Position numbers and translations under genes: made by a program
Notes under the pieces: model-generated
Database searches by the model: none
The model's input: only the letters and a program-made list of their open reading frames with translations
Told to the model about the DNA's origin: nothing
In this document: one piece after another, positions 1-11,815 of the stretch
Position numbering within the stretch: the first letter of the stretch is position 1
How the letters are laid out: each line of letters starts with the position of its first letter
Source of the DNA: Albugo candida
Lineage: Eukaryota > Oomycota > Peronosporomycetes > Albuginales > Albuginaceae
Direction: 5' to 3'
Length of the DNA: 64,000 nucleotides
Assembly (NCBI GenBank): GCA_905220665.1
Contig: CAJNAR010000145.1
Span: 620,001 to 684,000 of the forward strand

Positions 1-838
1 TTCTAGTTTTACATAAGGAGAGAGTCTAATCAGAGTAGACGTACTTGACTTCGGAACAAGAATCAGCCAAGCGATCGACGAAGTTGTCGTCTGGATTGCT
101 TTGTAGGAGAACTGTGGAAGATTTATGGAAGTCAAATCAGACGAATACAGAACAAACTTAGCTTGTGATAAAATTACTGTCGTTGCAGAAGCTTGGTAAA
201 TAAGAACACTGATCAGTTAAAGACATGAGTGCCATCCAGGGGATGTATGAGAAGCTGGATAGAATAGCATCCGACTCTGAGGGATCCAAAACATTCCGAA
301 AGTTCCGCCGATTAAAACCAGTTAGACCATCTAATGCTGAAATAACGGATCAAAAACATTGCAAAGGATTACGGAGGATGGCGAAGGATTACGAGATGAC
401 AGACGTATCAGAGGATGATCGTATATCTACTAATGCACCCCATTTTCCAAAGCACCAGATTTATATGGGGATACAGCTAATAACGAAAGAGGTTTCGTGA
501 AACGTTAGCAACCTTATCACAACACGCTGCTTGCGTTGACCGGATAAACGAAGTATCTAGATACGAGACGATGCCAATACATTACAAAAACGACCTTGGA
601 TGGTACCGCAAGCTGGACCAGCTGGTCATCGAATACTTGCTCGTACTGAAAGATGGTATGGGTGGTTTTTGTAAATTTGTATCAACAACAGCGTCAAATA
701 CGGAGGTTACTGATCAAGCGTTGATGAATTGGTTCAAGCGATATGGTGTCGTCTTCTTATGGGTTTCAGTGATGCAGTGATGGAGAGACCTAAAAAAAAT
801 AATAGGCTGAACATCATTTTGTTACGGCTTATTGTCCG
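1..838 (+). mobile_element. Gypsy A, left part: Ty3/gypsy relic (gag start joined to integrase core)
   Basis: A decayed plus-strand Ty3/gypsy element. A gag-like ORF starts at 225 (91 aa) and contains the acidic peptide DDRISTNAPHF near 415-450, which recurs in gypsy B and C. At about 571-838 there is integrase core: LVLKDGMGGFCKF, then RYGVVFLWVS, and HHFVTAYCP at 809-838. Gag and integrase lie only about 100 bp apart, so protease, reverse transcriptase and RNase H have been deleted. The integrase stops abruptly at 838 and resumes at 11816, so the two pieces are one element split by gypsy B. Positions 1-113 resemble 17994-18118 and probably belong to an LTR or leader. No LTR start is visible because the window begins inside the element. 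The element is non-functional. Confidence 0.75.
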
Positions 839-1016
839 TATCTCGTCCACTCCTGAACCAGTATCCTCTGCCTCAACCACCAACGATTTCGAGGTTGTTT
901 GACTCCGGTAAGTGCAAATAAAAAAGCATTTTTTTTCAGATTCATTCAGTACCGGTATATGGAAAGGTATAAAAGATTCCCATGACCTAACCTTGGGATG
1001 GATACCGAAGCCATCA
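839..1016 (-). repeat. Gypsy B 3' LTR
   Basis: On the minus strand this starts TGATGGCTTCGG at 1016 and matches the block that begins TGATGCGTTCGA at 11815. Both contain AAGGTTAGGTCA and a GGAGTCAAA stretch. The left end at 839 is set by the candidate target duplication gtccg (834-838) against gaccg (11816-11820), one mismatch, so that edge could move by a few bases. Length is about 178 bp. Confidence 0.65.
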
Positions 1017-3860
1017 TTTCTCTCTCCTTCTTGTCCTTCATTGTGAACGAAAGAGACCAAAGCTTCCGCCCAAGGTTCGGATGCCACCCATCGTTTAAAT
1101 AACAGCGGGACCTCTTCCGGAAGAATGCTTGCAGGTTCCCAGCTATTTTCAGCAACATCCAAACCGATCCATTCAACTAAAACATCCCAATGATGTTTAT
1201 CTGGATTGATACGGCATTCCAAAAACTTTTGCACCAAATGTTTACCATTTGCATACACTACGTAGTCTTGCAAATCTTCCAAATCTCGCTCGCTGTAAAC
1301 TTACAATCTCGTGACAGGCTAGGTACAATTAGCAAACGGTACAACCAACTCTTGGATGTCGTAAGTCCACCCGTTTAGTATTTTCACTACCCAATAAGGT
1401 CCCTTCCAATGTACCATGAGCTGGTTTTTTCGTCGTATAACATTTCCAGATAGAACAAAATCCCCAATTTCAAAATTCACGAGGGACATGCCGTGCTTTT
1501 TGTTGTGTCTACGTCTCGCAGAGTCGTTTCTATTCTGTACCACGTCAAACACTCGTTGATGTATGACGTCCAGCGTAGCTTGAACGTCTCAATGTGCTTC
1601 AGCTGCGTGTCACTAAACCCTGTTCCGTACACGAGAAAAACGGCGTATCGCTGGCTGGTACAGTACACTGATCGGATCCTTTCGCGGCAATCTAGTGGAA
1701 GCTGTTACTGAGGCAATTACACCAGGTCGACTGGATCGAAGCTGATTTAACGTTCACTGACACATGGAAGTAAATTTGGCCAATATCCGATCCGCTGTTT
1801 GCGCTTGCTCAGCAGAGACCGCATGACTTTGAGCATTTGACGATTGTTTACCTCCACCGTTCCATTTGCCCACGGGCAAAACGCCGTGACGAAATGGTGT
1901 TTAGCACCCAATAGTTTTTTAATTGCTCCATGACTTCGTTTATGCAATGGTATCCTTGATCCGATACCCTTCATAATGCCACACCATACAATTGATCCGA
2001 GACTACCTCCAAATGCGGCTTTGGCTAGGCCATAGGCACATATACTGCACTGATAGCACGTAACTCCACTGTTATGCGATACTCATCGTTCGTTTTATGC
2101 TTCTTCAAATAATCCTTGTGCAAAGGTGGATACCATCTAGGGTTGATCCTTCTATTAGCCGTACTTTAAGAGGAGCGACTGACCTGATAGTTCCTCTGTC
2201 ATTTCACCCGGAGCACATCTTGCAATTAAATAAACAGCTCCTTTAGACATTCTATCGACTCTGAATTCGCGCCTACTTTTTCTGCACCCCTTCCAATATG
2301 GTTTGAATGATTTCCTTTCGGCTGCTTACTTTTCCCATTTCTCGAGTATATAAGTTGCCTCTTTTTAATCGCTGATACTATCCATGTCCTCATAAATCTT
2401 TTCTTCACAGCCGTGCAGAAACTTACACACAAGCGATTGGAGCGTCATGGCTTCTGCGCATTCCATATCATCTTTTTTATTCGTCGCTCCTTCCATGAGG
2501 GCTGCAACCGAGCACCCCATTTTCTCCATCAGTTCTCGGTCTAAAATCAGGGATAATGATTTATCCTATTCATTTACCAACGCTTCAAGATTTCTCCAGA
2601 TAAATGGTCCACCTCTAGTTATGAACTCGACGCAGTTAAGTAGTTCCTTTCTTTTCACCCACAGCGGAGTAGTACCCACGTTACTTATCTTTAGGGGCGG
2701 TTTCAGCTCCTCCATGCGCAGAAACGTTTTCGGGGACAGAATATTTACCAATCCACTGATATGAGACGGCAATGAGCCTAAATCCAATAGAGTTTTGATG
2801 TTTTCTACTCCATCCGCTGTGGCCCTGACCTTCCAGCTGTTTCTACACTTCGACACTTTCTTCAGTCGTATGTTATTCTTCACTTTGTTTTCCACGGGCA
2901 ATCGCCGTTGAGGCAACAGAAATTCCGCTTCAACCGGTGCACACCACGGACAATTTCGAACAGGTGCTGCGTGCGTACTATCACACTTTAAACATTTAAA
3001 TCTTTGTGACCTTCTTGTACCAAAATCTAAAGCTCTGTCGCTCTTGACTTGAGAAAAACTTCTTCGTTGCATTAATATTTCGGTTTGTCTCTTTGCTATC
3101 CTCCCTTTGATGGGTAATTCTTCATTTCGCTTCCGGCTCCCACTTTATGAAATTTGTCAGTAGGTCTTGAAACGATTTGCAGAACACCATAGGTTTTCTC
3201 GAGGTCCATTCTCATTCTTTACAAGGTTGCATTAGAACTCCGGTGGTCCCAATGCATCAAACATTCACTTGACGATTCTTTTCATATATACTTTCTCCAG
3301 GTACTCTAGTAAACCGTGCTGGTCCAGTATTCTGTAAATCTGATTCCTCAAGCTAGATATTCTCGATTCGGTATCAATTAAGGTCAAATATAACCTTACA
3401 CTATGCATTTCTGCGTCTAATTTCGTTACATCAACGCAATCAGGCTGTTCGGCTTCCCGAAATTAAGTAATCCAATTTTGTTCGGTGATGTTCCGGAATA
3501 TTTTTCCATTTCAAATCTCATGAACTTATCCTTTTGTCAAACGTCCACGCAGGCTGATACTGGCATTACAAATGAATTTTCCATGCATATAGGCTAGAAT
3601 CGTGCTGTAACATTTTGCTATTCCTTGACAGATTCTCGCTTATCTAGACTTTCTCTTTCGTAAATCGGGTTTTCTGGAAGTTGAGGCGCGTTTGATATCC
3701 GACTGTCTCCGGAAGCATCCGCCATTTCGATGTCTTCTGTCATCCTCCGACCGCGTTCTTCGGTCTGCTCTCCAACGAGCGGTTCAGACGAATCGAATCT
3801 TCGCACCCGCGATCTTTTCGTGTTTCTTTTTCTTCTGGTGTAATTTTTCTGATTTCTTCG
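839..3860 (-). mobile_element. Gypsy B, main part: chromodomain Ty3/gypsy relic inserted in gypsy A
   Basis: Minus-strand gypsy relic, read from 3860 downwards. Gag N-terminus lies at 3860-3618 (peptide GDSRISNAPQLP). A zinc-knuckle-like cluster (CLKCDSTHAAPVRNCPWC) is near 2950-3000 and a possible protease (TLLDLGSLPS) near 2790. Integrase C-half (HHFVTAFCPWANGTVEVNN) is at 1974-1747, an integrase C-terminal domain with KGPYWVVKILNG at 1552-1319, and a chromodomain (YVVYANGKHLVQKFLECRI through LVEWIGLDVAENSWEP) at 1282-1100. Only about 0.6 kb separates protease from integrase, so RT and RNase H are missing. The 5' end of the element, with its LTR, lies at 11582-11815, displaced by the Copia D insertion. 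Frames are broken; it is not active. Confidence 0.75.
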
Positions 3861-4103
3861 TGTTGGAAGGTCATGTGCATCGAGTGCACAGTAACCACCA
3901 CCGTGAAGCGACAGTGACTCTTACGACCGCGAAGATTTGTCAGAAGGAACCAGAACGACTGCAAGAGTTCGCCGAAAAAAAACGTTTTTACTGTGAAGGG
4001 TCGCATTGTGCGTAATTAGGAACTCCTTCCAACTACATTTAATGCATGTATTCCCCATTCTACTCTGTTTATACTATCGTGCAGACCTTAGAGTTTGCCA
4101 ACA
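3861..4103 (+). repeat. Copia D 5' LTR (243 bp)
   Basis: Runs from TGTTGGAAGG to GTTTGCCAACA and aligns along its length with 11339-11581, which is also 243 bp. It is preceded by cttcg (3856-3860), the same five bases that follow the 3' LTR (11582-11586). The inside edge is followed by GGTTATGAGC, a likely primer-binding site; the same motif follows the LTR at about 60372. Confidence 0.85.
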
Positions 4104-5619
4104 GGTTATGAGCTCAAGTTCAATGAATTGGTAAAGAGAGCGTGACGATAGCACGACAACACATAGTCCACGCAAGTAGGACGGTTCACGAATGGGTCCA
4201 ACAAGGGGATCAAGATGGAAGGACGGGTCACAGCACAGATGGGGTATGCCGAAGAAAAGAGTGAAGATATATCGTCGCCAGAGTACCAGGCGGCAGCTTT
4301 TGCGAGAATGCTCAAATTGAGGCTCGGCAAAATGAGATCATCGTTTGTAAGCGCTCCCCCGTAGTCGCCTTCTCTACCAGCGGAGATCCCTCACACAGCA
4401 CCGTGAAGTCAAGGACCGGCCACGACTGTTCGTGCAGTGTCTGAGCTTGGTGGAGGACTCACACTGAATGATCTTAGTGACAGTGAATTTAGAGCAAGAA
4501 GTGTCTTCAAGGGTATAGAAGAGAGCACGCCTAACTTGGCACCGCCGGGACCGATCAAGATTCCCGAACTCATGATAAACAAATCCACAGGAGAAGAGCA
4601 ATATGCAAGTCTCGGCACAGTTTTCAAGATGTGGGGTTATGAAGTCCTCGAAGCGATCGAGATGGCCGAGATTCAGAGTCAATTTGCGTGGGGAAAACGC
4701 CTGAAAGTAAACAAGCTGGGGGAATACATGGCGCCAAACAGTGTGGCTGCATCGTATTTCCAAGCCAAAGTGAGGACATCGTGGGCGGTCAATTTGACGT
4801 TTTACCACTCACTCGACCAGCTGTACCAAGCGTTCAAGGTGACCATTACGCACCAACAGGCCGCCGCATTGTTTGCGAGTGAAAAAAACAATTCGCGCTC
4901 GTGAAACCAGCATCTCTTATACCTTACCGCATTGAGTCAAGGAAGCGAGTTATACGAAAGACTCGTCGTGGAAAACATTGTCAAGTACGCGGCGCCGCAC
5001 CTCAAAATTGCGATGATGGTGCGATACCAACCAAGTCACACGGACTAACTCACCCATGCACAAAAGCTCATTGCATGGACACAAGATATTGAGGACGATG
5101 GAAAAATGGATAATAGAATGACCAAGAGCATAGTCAGTGCAGTGGGACATGGCAATGTTCAAGGTCACTCCCAAGGTGAAGACAGAAAGTGTTTCAACTG
5201 CGGCAAGCGAGGACATTTGGCGAGAAAGTGCCTTAAATCAAGAAAAGACGATAGCCGCGGGAAAGCTAATTTTGTAGTGGCTGCATGTGAGCACCCGGAG
5301 AGACAGCGAACAAGCTATCTACGTTTTTGACGTCACCGAAGGGAATTCGAATATGTGGGTGGTTGACAGCGAGGCAAGAAGACATCTCGTCCAAGAGCCT
5401 GGCTTGCTTCACGATGCCATGGAATGTAATGAATATGATAGAGTCCTGCTGCCTGATGGAGGTGTGCTCAAGGTGGCTAAACGAGGATCTGTGGTGCTAC
5501 ATGGAATTACGAATGGAACAAAGACCCAGATCACGCTTCATGACGTATATCACGCGCACAAGCTGGCTAGAAACCTCATTTCCATGAACAAGTTGTTTGC
5601 AAAAGGGTGTTCACTTACT

Positions 5620-6188
5620 TTGTCGAGGATTTCATTACACTGTTTATCTGGTTCTTTAACTACCTTCCTTATCCTATCATGAGCCCCTATTTGTGTGAAT
5701 ATCACTTAAGTCTGACTTCAAACCTGGGGAGGCAGATATTTTCCAAGCTTATTGCTTGGGTGGGCTCAAACCGCTGCCCACACTGCCGGGGATCGAACTA
5801 ACGACCTCCGGCAGGGGGTCCGTGCGCTCAAGTGCTTAACCGACTGAGCTACACCCCGTCGGGGGGCCTAGCGGTTAGTACACATGTGTTCCGACCGTGT
5901 GTACCCCGGTTCGAATCCCGGCGGTAGCAAAAGGGCTGCGATGGGGCCCCTCGGCGGAGGCAAAGATTCCTCCACGTAAATATCAACCTACTCAATGAAG
6001 ATATGACGTGTCAAGACCGCTGGCAACTACACCAGAAAATAACTGTACAGGAGTTGGACCGGGCTCTTCAGAGCGTTACATACTAGTGATTAGAATACAG
6101 TAGATAAACACCAAACTGTAGTAACAGAAAGGTGTCTAAATAAAAGTACTACGGGCAAACACCCTTAACTGAGCTGGGTACGGATCCC
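5620..6188 (-). mobile_element. SINE1 copy in Copia D protease region (interrupted by SINE2)
   Basis: A tRNA-derived SINE in minus orientation flanked by a perfect 16-bp target duplication, agggtgttcacttact, at 5604-5619 and 6189-6204. On the minus strand its head carries a pol III A-box-like stretch (CAGCTCAGTYGGTTAAG) and B-box-like GTTCGATCCCC, i.e. tRNA-like cloverleaf segments, followed by a unique body (TATTTTCCAAGCTTATTGC region, about 5735-5760) and a tail TAAGGAAGGTAGTT. Related copies are at 15881-16127, 59016-59074 (tail only) and 59995-60165. A second SINE (5851-6163) interrupts the tRNA head. Confidence 0.85.
5851..6163 (+). mobile_element. SINE2: second tRNA-headed SINE nested in SINE1
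   Basis: About 313 bp on the plus strand that splits the tRNA-like head of SINE1. Its own head at about 5860-5930 holds an A-box-like TAGCGGTTAGTAC and a perfect B box GGTTCGAATCC, and then a non-tRNA body with no ORF. The flanks are cttaaccgactgagct on the left (5835-5850) and cttaactgagct on the right (6164-6175), i.e. a target duplication with a 4-base deletion. The T-arm does not pair like an intact tRNA, so I do not call a tRNA gene. No other copy was seen in this window. Confidence 0.65.
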
Positions 6189-6912
6189 AGGGTGTTCACT
6201 TACTACGTAAGGTGATGTGATGTACATGCAGCTAGGAAAAAAACCTCTGCTCGATTTTCGAACTGAGTATGGCGTATTTGTGGTAGATTCAACTTCAAGT
6301 ACGTCGATAATGATGTCAAAGGGACTTAATGAGATTGTGATGACGATAATTCAAGATACGGGACCAGCAACAGATGTACAGAAGGGATCGCTGCACCATT
6401 TTCATCGTCGTCTTAGACACATAGCTTACAATACCGTGGGGCGTATGGCCAAAGCTTCTGATTACGGTATTGAACTTACTGATCACGTGCGTGCAAAATG
6501 TATCACTTGCACTGAAGCCAAGGGCAGCAGAACATAACAGGCCGAGAAAGACTCGGGTGCAAATGCACCAACGGACCGCATCGGTGGTGTGATCTGTAGT
6601 GATCTAAAAGGACCGATCACCCAAAAGAACGTCGTGGAAACAGATATTCGGTCGTGTTCAGCGACTACAAGTCAAATTACGTGCGTGTATTTGCGGTACG
6701 GCAGAAAAATGCTGTGGCCAAGATGTTCGAGCATTTTTTGCGTGGTTTGAAAAAAGATTTAATTGCCGCGTCTGCGTCCTGCGCACTGACTGCGGAGGAT
6801 AATATGAAGTGGTAAGTCTTTTCTGCAAACATACAGGTGTGCGACATCAAGTAACAGAAACAGATACTTCACAATCTAACGGGAAAGCGGAACACATGAA
6901 CCCCACCATCCA

Positions 6913-8976
6913 CTCTCGACAAGCGTTTTTATGATGGGTTTGGTGTATGGTTTCGACGAGCACGAACTGTTCGTGGTCGACTACTGGTTGCGCAGACGAT
7001 GATTTTATCACGTTTGTGGCATTACACGATGCACGTAGACATACCAGCAGCGACAATTCGACAGTGGCAATCGATGTTAAATCGATTTGTGCTTGGTCGG
7101 AAACACAAAAAAGATTCAAAACATGTTCACCTACTCAGCAAAGAGTTTTTATATCTTCGCCGACAAGATGGTGGACTACAAGTTCCTTTTTTGGTGGGAC
7201 GACTAAAGCTACAACGTATTCAATTCCTTCAGCAGTTCGCATCCGATGCGTCAACAATTATTCCTGCGAATTGGACAACAGCTTCGACGGAATTATTACA
7301 ACTTATCCAACCTCCCTTTGGACCACACAAGCCGATGGATATATTCACCATCGCACCAAATCGACATGGGAAAATGGTCCAATGGGAGAGCATATCATCA
7401 TGGTGGAAACAAGCATTTAAAATGTGGCATCAGATGGATTGGAGCATTTTAATATCAGATTTAAATGTTTCACAACGCCGTCAATACTACATGGAACAGC
7501 CGATGTGGTTTTACTGCGGCCAAAAATTACATTACGAAGCTGCTACTCGTCATCCGAGTACACAAAACGTTTGGAACAATCTTGGCATGGTGGATGAACC
7601 ACATCGAACATTTCGAAAAACGTTTGCTACACTTTTCGACGTTCGGAGTTTGCAAGAATGTTTTCGTCAAGGCGACGCATGGCCACCGAACGAAGCTTTT
7701 GTCGACATGTATCACAACGACGAAGAGCTGAACACGTCGGATATGTCTGAAGAAAAGTTGCTGAGTCGACTTTACAATGAAATCACTCAGATTCTCCAGC
7801 GTATCCACTCGACGATTGGTCTCATCACTTGGATTATACCAACCACAAGTGGCAGATCATTTTATGTGGTAGTAAAAAGCAAGGAAAGGAAACATTATTT
7901 TCCATCTATTCCACGCTCACAACTCTCACGAATCGTCTGGAAACCTCCCGAACCAACCAAGAGTCATCCGATGTCGACACATTGGTCATCACGGGAGAGA
8001 TCGGACGCACTGGATTCAGAACGAGTTCGAACTTTTATGGCTACATCACGGCATCTTCGAAAACGTGTATTACCAATTTTCGAGGATTTACAGTTTCGTC
8101 TCGCCTTTCGGATGTTGCCAGTTCGATCTCGTTTCTGGTTCTTAAAGAATATTCAGCCCGACATTATATTGTGCACGCAGACTTCGTGTGGGGCAGTGGA
8201 ATCCGATCAACATCTCTTTCTAGAGTGCGACCACACGGAACAGTTATCGAGGGAGTTACTTCCTAGTTGGGATCAGTTTTTCTCCTCTCGACCACGTTGG
8301 ACGCATATTGCATGTGCAATCGTACCAACACTACGGTCGGATTGGAAAGAATATTTAGCAATTATATCGGATTTGTGGCTTGCATTGCAAGCGGTGACAC
8401 TGCACTTCGTCTGGACAGATCGGAATCGTCGTTTGTTCGATCATCGATCAGCAACTCCGACAGTTCCAGCACTTTCCGTGATCTACACCACGTTTAGTGC
8501 GCACGTTCAGTACTTTCGAAGACAGTGTTACGATTACGAGGAACGCATTCGGCTTGCAAAGGTACTGGATCAACTCGCAACGCAAGGATCATTTGGTGGA
8601 TTTTTCAGAAGTCGAAGATCATTGCTGCGGGTACGGCACAGACAAGTCAAAATGCAAGTGCAACTCGGATCCTAGTCCTAGTTGGCTGGTTCTGCTCACC
8701 GTAGTGTGGCGCACACCACTTTGCAAACCACGGTGCTTTTGGACCATTTTTACAACTTAACAACTTTTTCATCTTTACAGCATTTACAAGCTGGACACAG
8801 TCTCGTATTAAGGGTGCTGAGGCTACTACGATACGAGATTATCAACGAGACGACATTTTATCATCTCCCACAGGTATTTCACGAAACGTTTTTTATATGT
8901 ATATATGTTATTTAAGATAGACTAGGCAACTAGAGAAGTCAGTTAGTCTAATTCTAGTAATATAGACACCTTCAAC
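6913..8976 (+). mobile_element. 5'-truncated LINE (non-LTR retrotransposon) with open ORF2 C-terminus
   Basis: Inserted in the Copia D integrase with a perfect 16-bp target duplication tgaaccccaccatcca (6897-6912 and 8977-8992). One frame is open from about 6935 through the stop at 8676. The first ATG at 6999 gives 558 aa, but this is an internal codon because the element is 5'-truncated: the upstream in-frame codons read RGRLLVAQT. The protein matches the region after the reverse transcriptase in LINE ORF2 (MILSRLWHYTMHV, then YLRRQDGGLQVPFL). Near residues 365-410 it has an RVT-type zinc-binding segment (RLAFRMLPVRSRFWFL, Cys pair, HLFLECDH). RT catalytic motifs are absent. The 3' UTR is 8679-8976 with no clear poly-A. 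The intact reading frame makes it one of the youngest insertions here. Confidence 0.85.
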
Positions 8977-11338
8977 TGAACCCCACCATCCAACCGCATC
9001 ATCTTCAACATGGTGCGATCCTCGATCTTTGGTTCAGGTCTAGCGCTGATGTACTGGAGCGAGTACGCTGCTTACATTTTCAATCAGAGTCCGACTCGAG
9101 CAAATTTGAAGCGTGCGTCGCCGATTGAAGTACTCACCGGTCGGGCACCGAGTTTACAGGTAGTCGTTGTGTTCGGGTTTCCGTGTATGGTTTGTCGGGA
9201 TCCTAAAGAGAATACAATTGTGCGTCATGCAGAGGAGTCAATGATCCTGGGTATAAGCGAGGAAACAAAAGGATACGAGGTGTATCTAATCAAACATAAT
9301 GTCGTAAAGACGACTAGATGCATCACCAACATCGAGGCACTCGATAATGCGGCGAATGAACAAATTCAACGTGCAGTTCATGATGGCAGAGCACAAGAGC
9401 ATGAACATGTGCAAAAGAGAGCGAAAGTGAGCATCAAGTGGCCGAGGAAACTGATGCGCAGCCGAAGGATATGCCGCCATCAGGTCCAGGTGATCACAGC
9501 GCAAACGTACGAAATCAAAAAGCAAGCCGAGGTAGAGGAGCATGGTGAAGGAAGTAGCATGGAAGCACGAGAAAAGGTCAGCTCACTCAGATGTTTATAT
9601 CAAGGATAATGCATCAATGTCGAAAAACTGAAAACGAGTGCCGATGAGTTGCAAGTGTCGGATCCAGTGCTTATGGCGTTCGCAGTGCTTCTTGTGGAAC
9701 AAGCACATGACAGATAGCTCCCGACACCAGACCGAAAAAATTATGGGGCAGGCGTCGTGGACCTGACAGTGCCAGGTGGGCGTTTGCTGAGCAAGAGGAA
9801 CTTGCGTCACAAACCGTGGACGGTGATCAAATGTCCAAAAAACGCGATCCCCATCCCAACCAAGTGGGTTTATAAAACCAAGATGAGGACAAACGGGACT
9901 GTGGAAAGATACAAGGCGAGACTGGCCGGTTGCGGCGACAAGCATATATTTGGTGTGAATTAAAATCTCACATTCTCTACGGTGATGCCGACAGGAAATG
10001 CATTTGTCATTTTTACGTTTTCACGGATGTGGGGGGTTCCGGCTAGTCATGGTGACGTTTCAAGCGCGTACCCGGGAGCTTTTACGGAGCCAGAGTACGA
10101 AATCCACTTGATAATTCTCGATGGAATGAAAGTGACCCACGACACCCTATACCGACTTGGAGTAACGGAACCTGATGAATTGGTGCTTCTTCTAGGTAGA
10201 AGTCAATAGGGATTAAAACAGGCAGGAAGACATTGGAATCAACTGTTGTACGACACGCTGCTCAAGATTGATTTCGTGCAAAGCATTAATGACCCGTGCA
10301 ATTTTATAAGGCCGACGAGGATGGTATGACTACTGTCAGGGTCTATGCGGATGACCTGCTAATTACAGACACGACAGTGGAACGCATTGATAATTTCTTA
10401 CTGACATGAAGGTGCTTGCTGAAGGATCTCGGTATTGTTAAGAAGTTCCTAGGAATGAGGATTTCATGGACAAAATGGAGGCTATTGTATCGACCATGAG
10501 TAAACTATTGAAGAAGTGCTCGAAAAAAATGGTCTGGCTGGAGCGAACCCGATATGAGTACCGATATCTGAAGTGCAAGTAGTCGAAAGGAGACAACGAG
10601 CTGCTGATGGAAAAAACTGCGATATTGCATCGAGTACCGACTAACAAGGATTTTCAGTCTCTAGTTGAGATCTTGCTATGGGTATCGCACTGCACGCGTC
10701 CAGAAATTTCGTTTGCGGTGCACAGAACGACTAGACAACGTCACGCACCAATGTTGCAAGATTATAAACTTCCAAAAAAGATTGCAAGATACTTGAAGGG
10801 AACGAAAGGTCTAAAGCTGCATTTGCGTGAAGTCAGCGAGCCTCAATCGCCCATCAGGATTGTCGGCTTTAGTGATGCGGCCTTCGCGGCTGACAATGAA
10901 GATCGAAAGTCTGTGAGTGCAGGTGTGGAGGTTGTGAATTGAATTACCGTAGGGTGGCACCGCAACAAGCAAGCTTCTGCGGCTCAGTCGACAGCAGAAG
11001 CGGAGTTCGTCGCTACGGCAGTCGGAGGACGTGAGGCGCTGGGATTGGACGAAGAGATCGGTCAAGGAGTGAGGACAACTGTGGTGCTCAAGATTGATAA
11101 CCAATCTGCAGTGAAGTAAATCGAAAATGAGGCGAGCTCAGTCAGCACGAAGCATGTGGATGTAAAGCTTACATTCTTATGTGATTACGCCAAGAAGTAG
11201 ACGATCAAGCCAGCATGTTAATGTGCGAACACGATCGTCGCCGATTTACTGACAGAGGTGCTGCCAGCTCCAAGGATTCAAGAATTGCGTTTTCTCTCAT
11301 AGGTCTGAATTGATGTTTATCAAGGCACCGGGAAGGAG

Positions 11339-11581
11339 TGCTGGAAGATCATGCGCATCGAGTTCACAGTAACCGCCGCCGTGAAGAGATAGTGACTCTT
11401 ACGACCGTGAAGATTTGCCGAAAGGAAACAGATCGACTGCGAGGAGCCGCGAGAGAAAAACTTATTTACTGTGACGGGTCGCAGTGTGCGTAATTAGGAA
11501 TTCCTTCTAACTACATTTAATACATTTATTTCCCATTCTACTCTGTTGTTAACATCGTGCAGACCTTTCAGTTTGCCAGCA
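11339..11581 (+). repeat. Copia D 3' LTR (243 bp)
   Basis: Begins TGCTGGAAGATCATG and ends CAGTTTGCCAGCA; partner of 3861-4103. It is followed by cttcg (11582-11586), the 5-bp target duplication. Confidence 0.85.
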
Positions 11582-11815
11582 CTTCGTACATATCTTCGTT
11601 TGTGCTCATGATCTTCACGAATATCCAACTTTGTTTTATTTCAGACTTACTTTCAAGAAAACTGCAACGAACTAAAATTAACTTTGATCGCCGACGACGT
11701 CGGGGTTTTTTGACTCCGATGACTGCAAATCAAAAGTATATTAATTTTACCGGTTTTATGGAGAGATATGAAAGATATGCGTGACCTAACCTTGTGTTGG
11801 TTATCGAACGCATCA
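11582..11815 (-). mobile_element. Gypsy B 5' LTR and gag start, displaced by Copia D
   Basis: On the minus strand, the LTR starts TGATGCGTTCGA at 11815 and runs about 178 bp, to about 11638. The gag start codon is at 11607-11609 (peptide MSTNEDMY) and is cut by the Copia D insertion; the reading resumes on the other side of it at 3860. Comparable starts are MSAIQGMYE in gypsy A and MSNEPVYTD in gypsy C. This positions the Copia D insertion a few codons into gag. Confidence 0.7.

Larger units (their letters stand above)
3861..11581 (+). mobile_element. Copia D: Ty1/copia retrotransposon with LTRs, carrying SINE and LINE insertions
   Basis: LTR-bounded Copia element with 5-bp target duplication cttcg. 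Domains in order: gag-like segment about 4437-4900; CCHC zinc knuckle (CFNCGKRGHLARKC) about 5190-5235; aspartic protease about 5350-5604 (WVVDSEA in place of D-S/T-G); GAG-preintegrase at about 6390-6530 with HFHRRLRH and CITC; integrase interrupted at 6896/8993 by the LINE and continuing to about 9200 (LMYWSEYAAYIFNQSPTR); reverse transcriptase from about 9830 (TKWVYKTKMRTNGTVERYKARL); RNase H about 10860-11150 (DRKSVSAGV, then AEAEFVA); C-terminal LLTEVLPAPRIQELR just before the 3' LTR. Several stops and frameshifts disable it. It sits inside the start of gypsy B gag, so it is younger than gypsy B. Confidence 0.88.

Noticed and set aside
734..1282. A 182-codon minus ORF with a chromodomain as a host chromatin protein
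   Set aside because: It directly follows gypsy integrase domains and runs into an LTR; it is the chromodomain tail of a chromovirus-type gypsy element.
5866..5935. A genuine tRNA gene with a perfect B box
   Set aside because: The T-arm does not pair properly, and the segment is the head of a 313-bp insert flanked by a duplicated target; it fits a SINE head.
6999..8675. A 558-aa ORF as a novel host gene
   Set aside because: Flanked by a perfect 16-bp duplication inside a Copia integrase, and its sequence matches LINE ORF2 C-termini.
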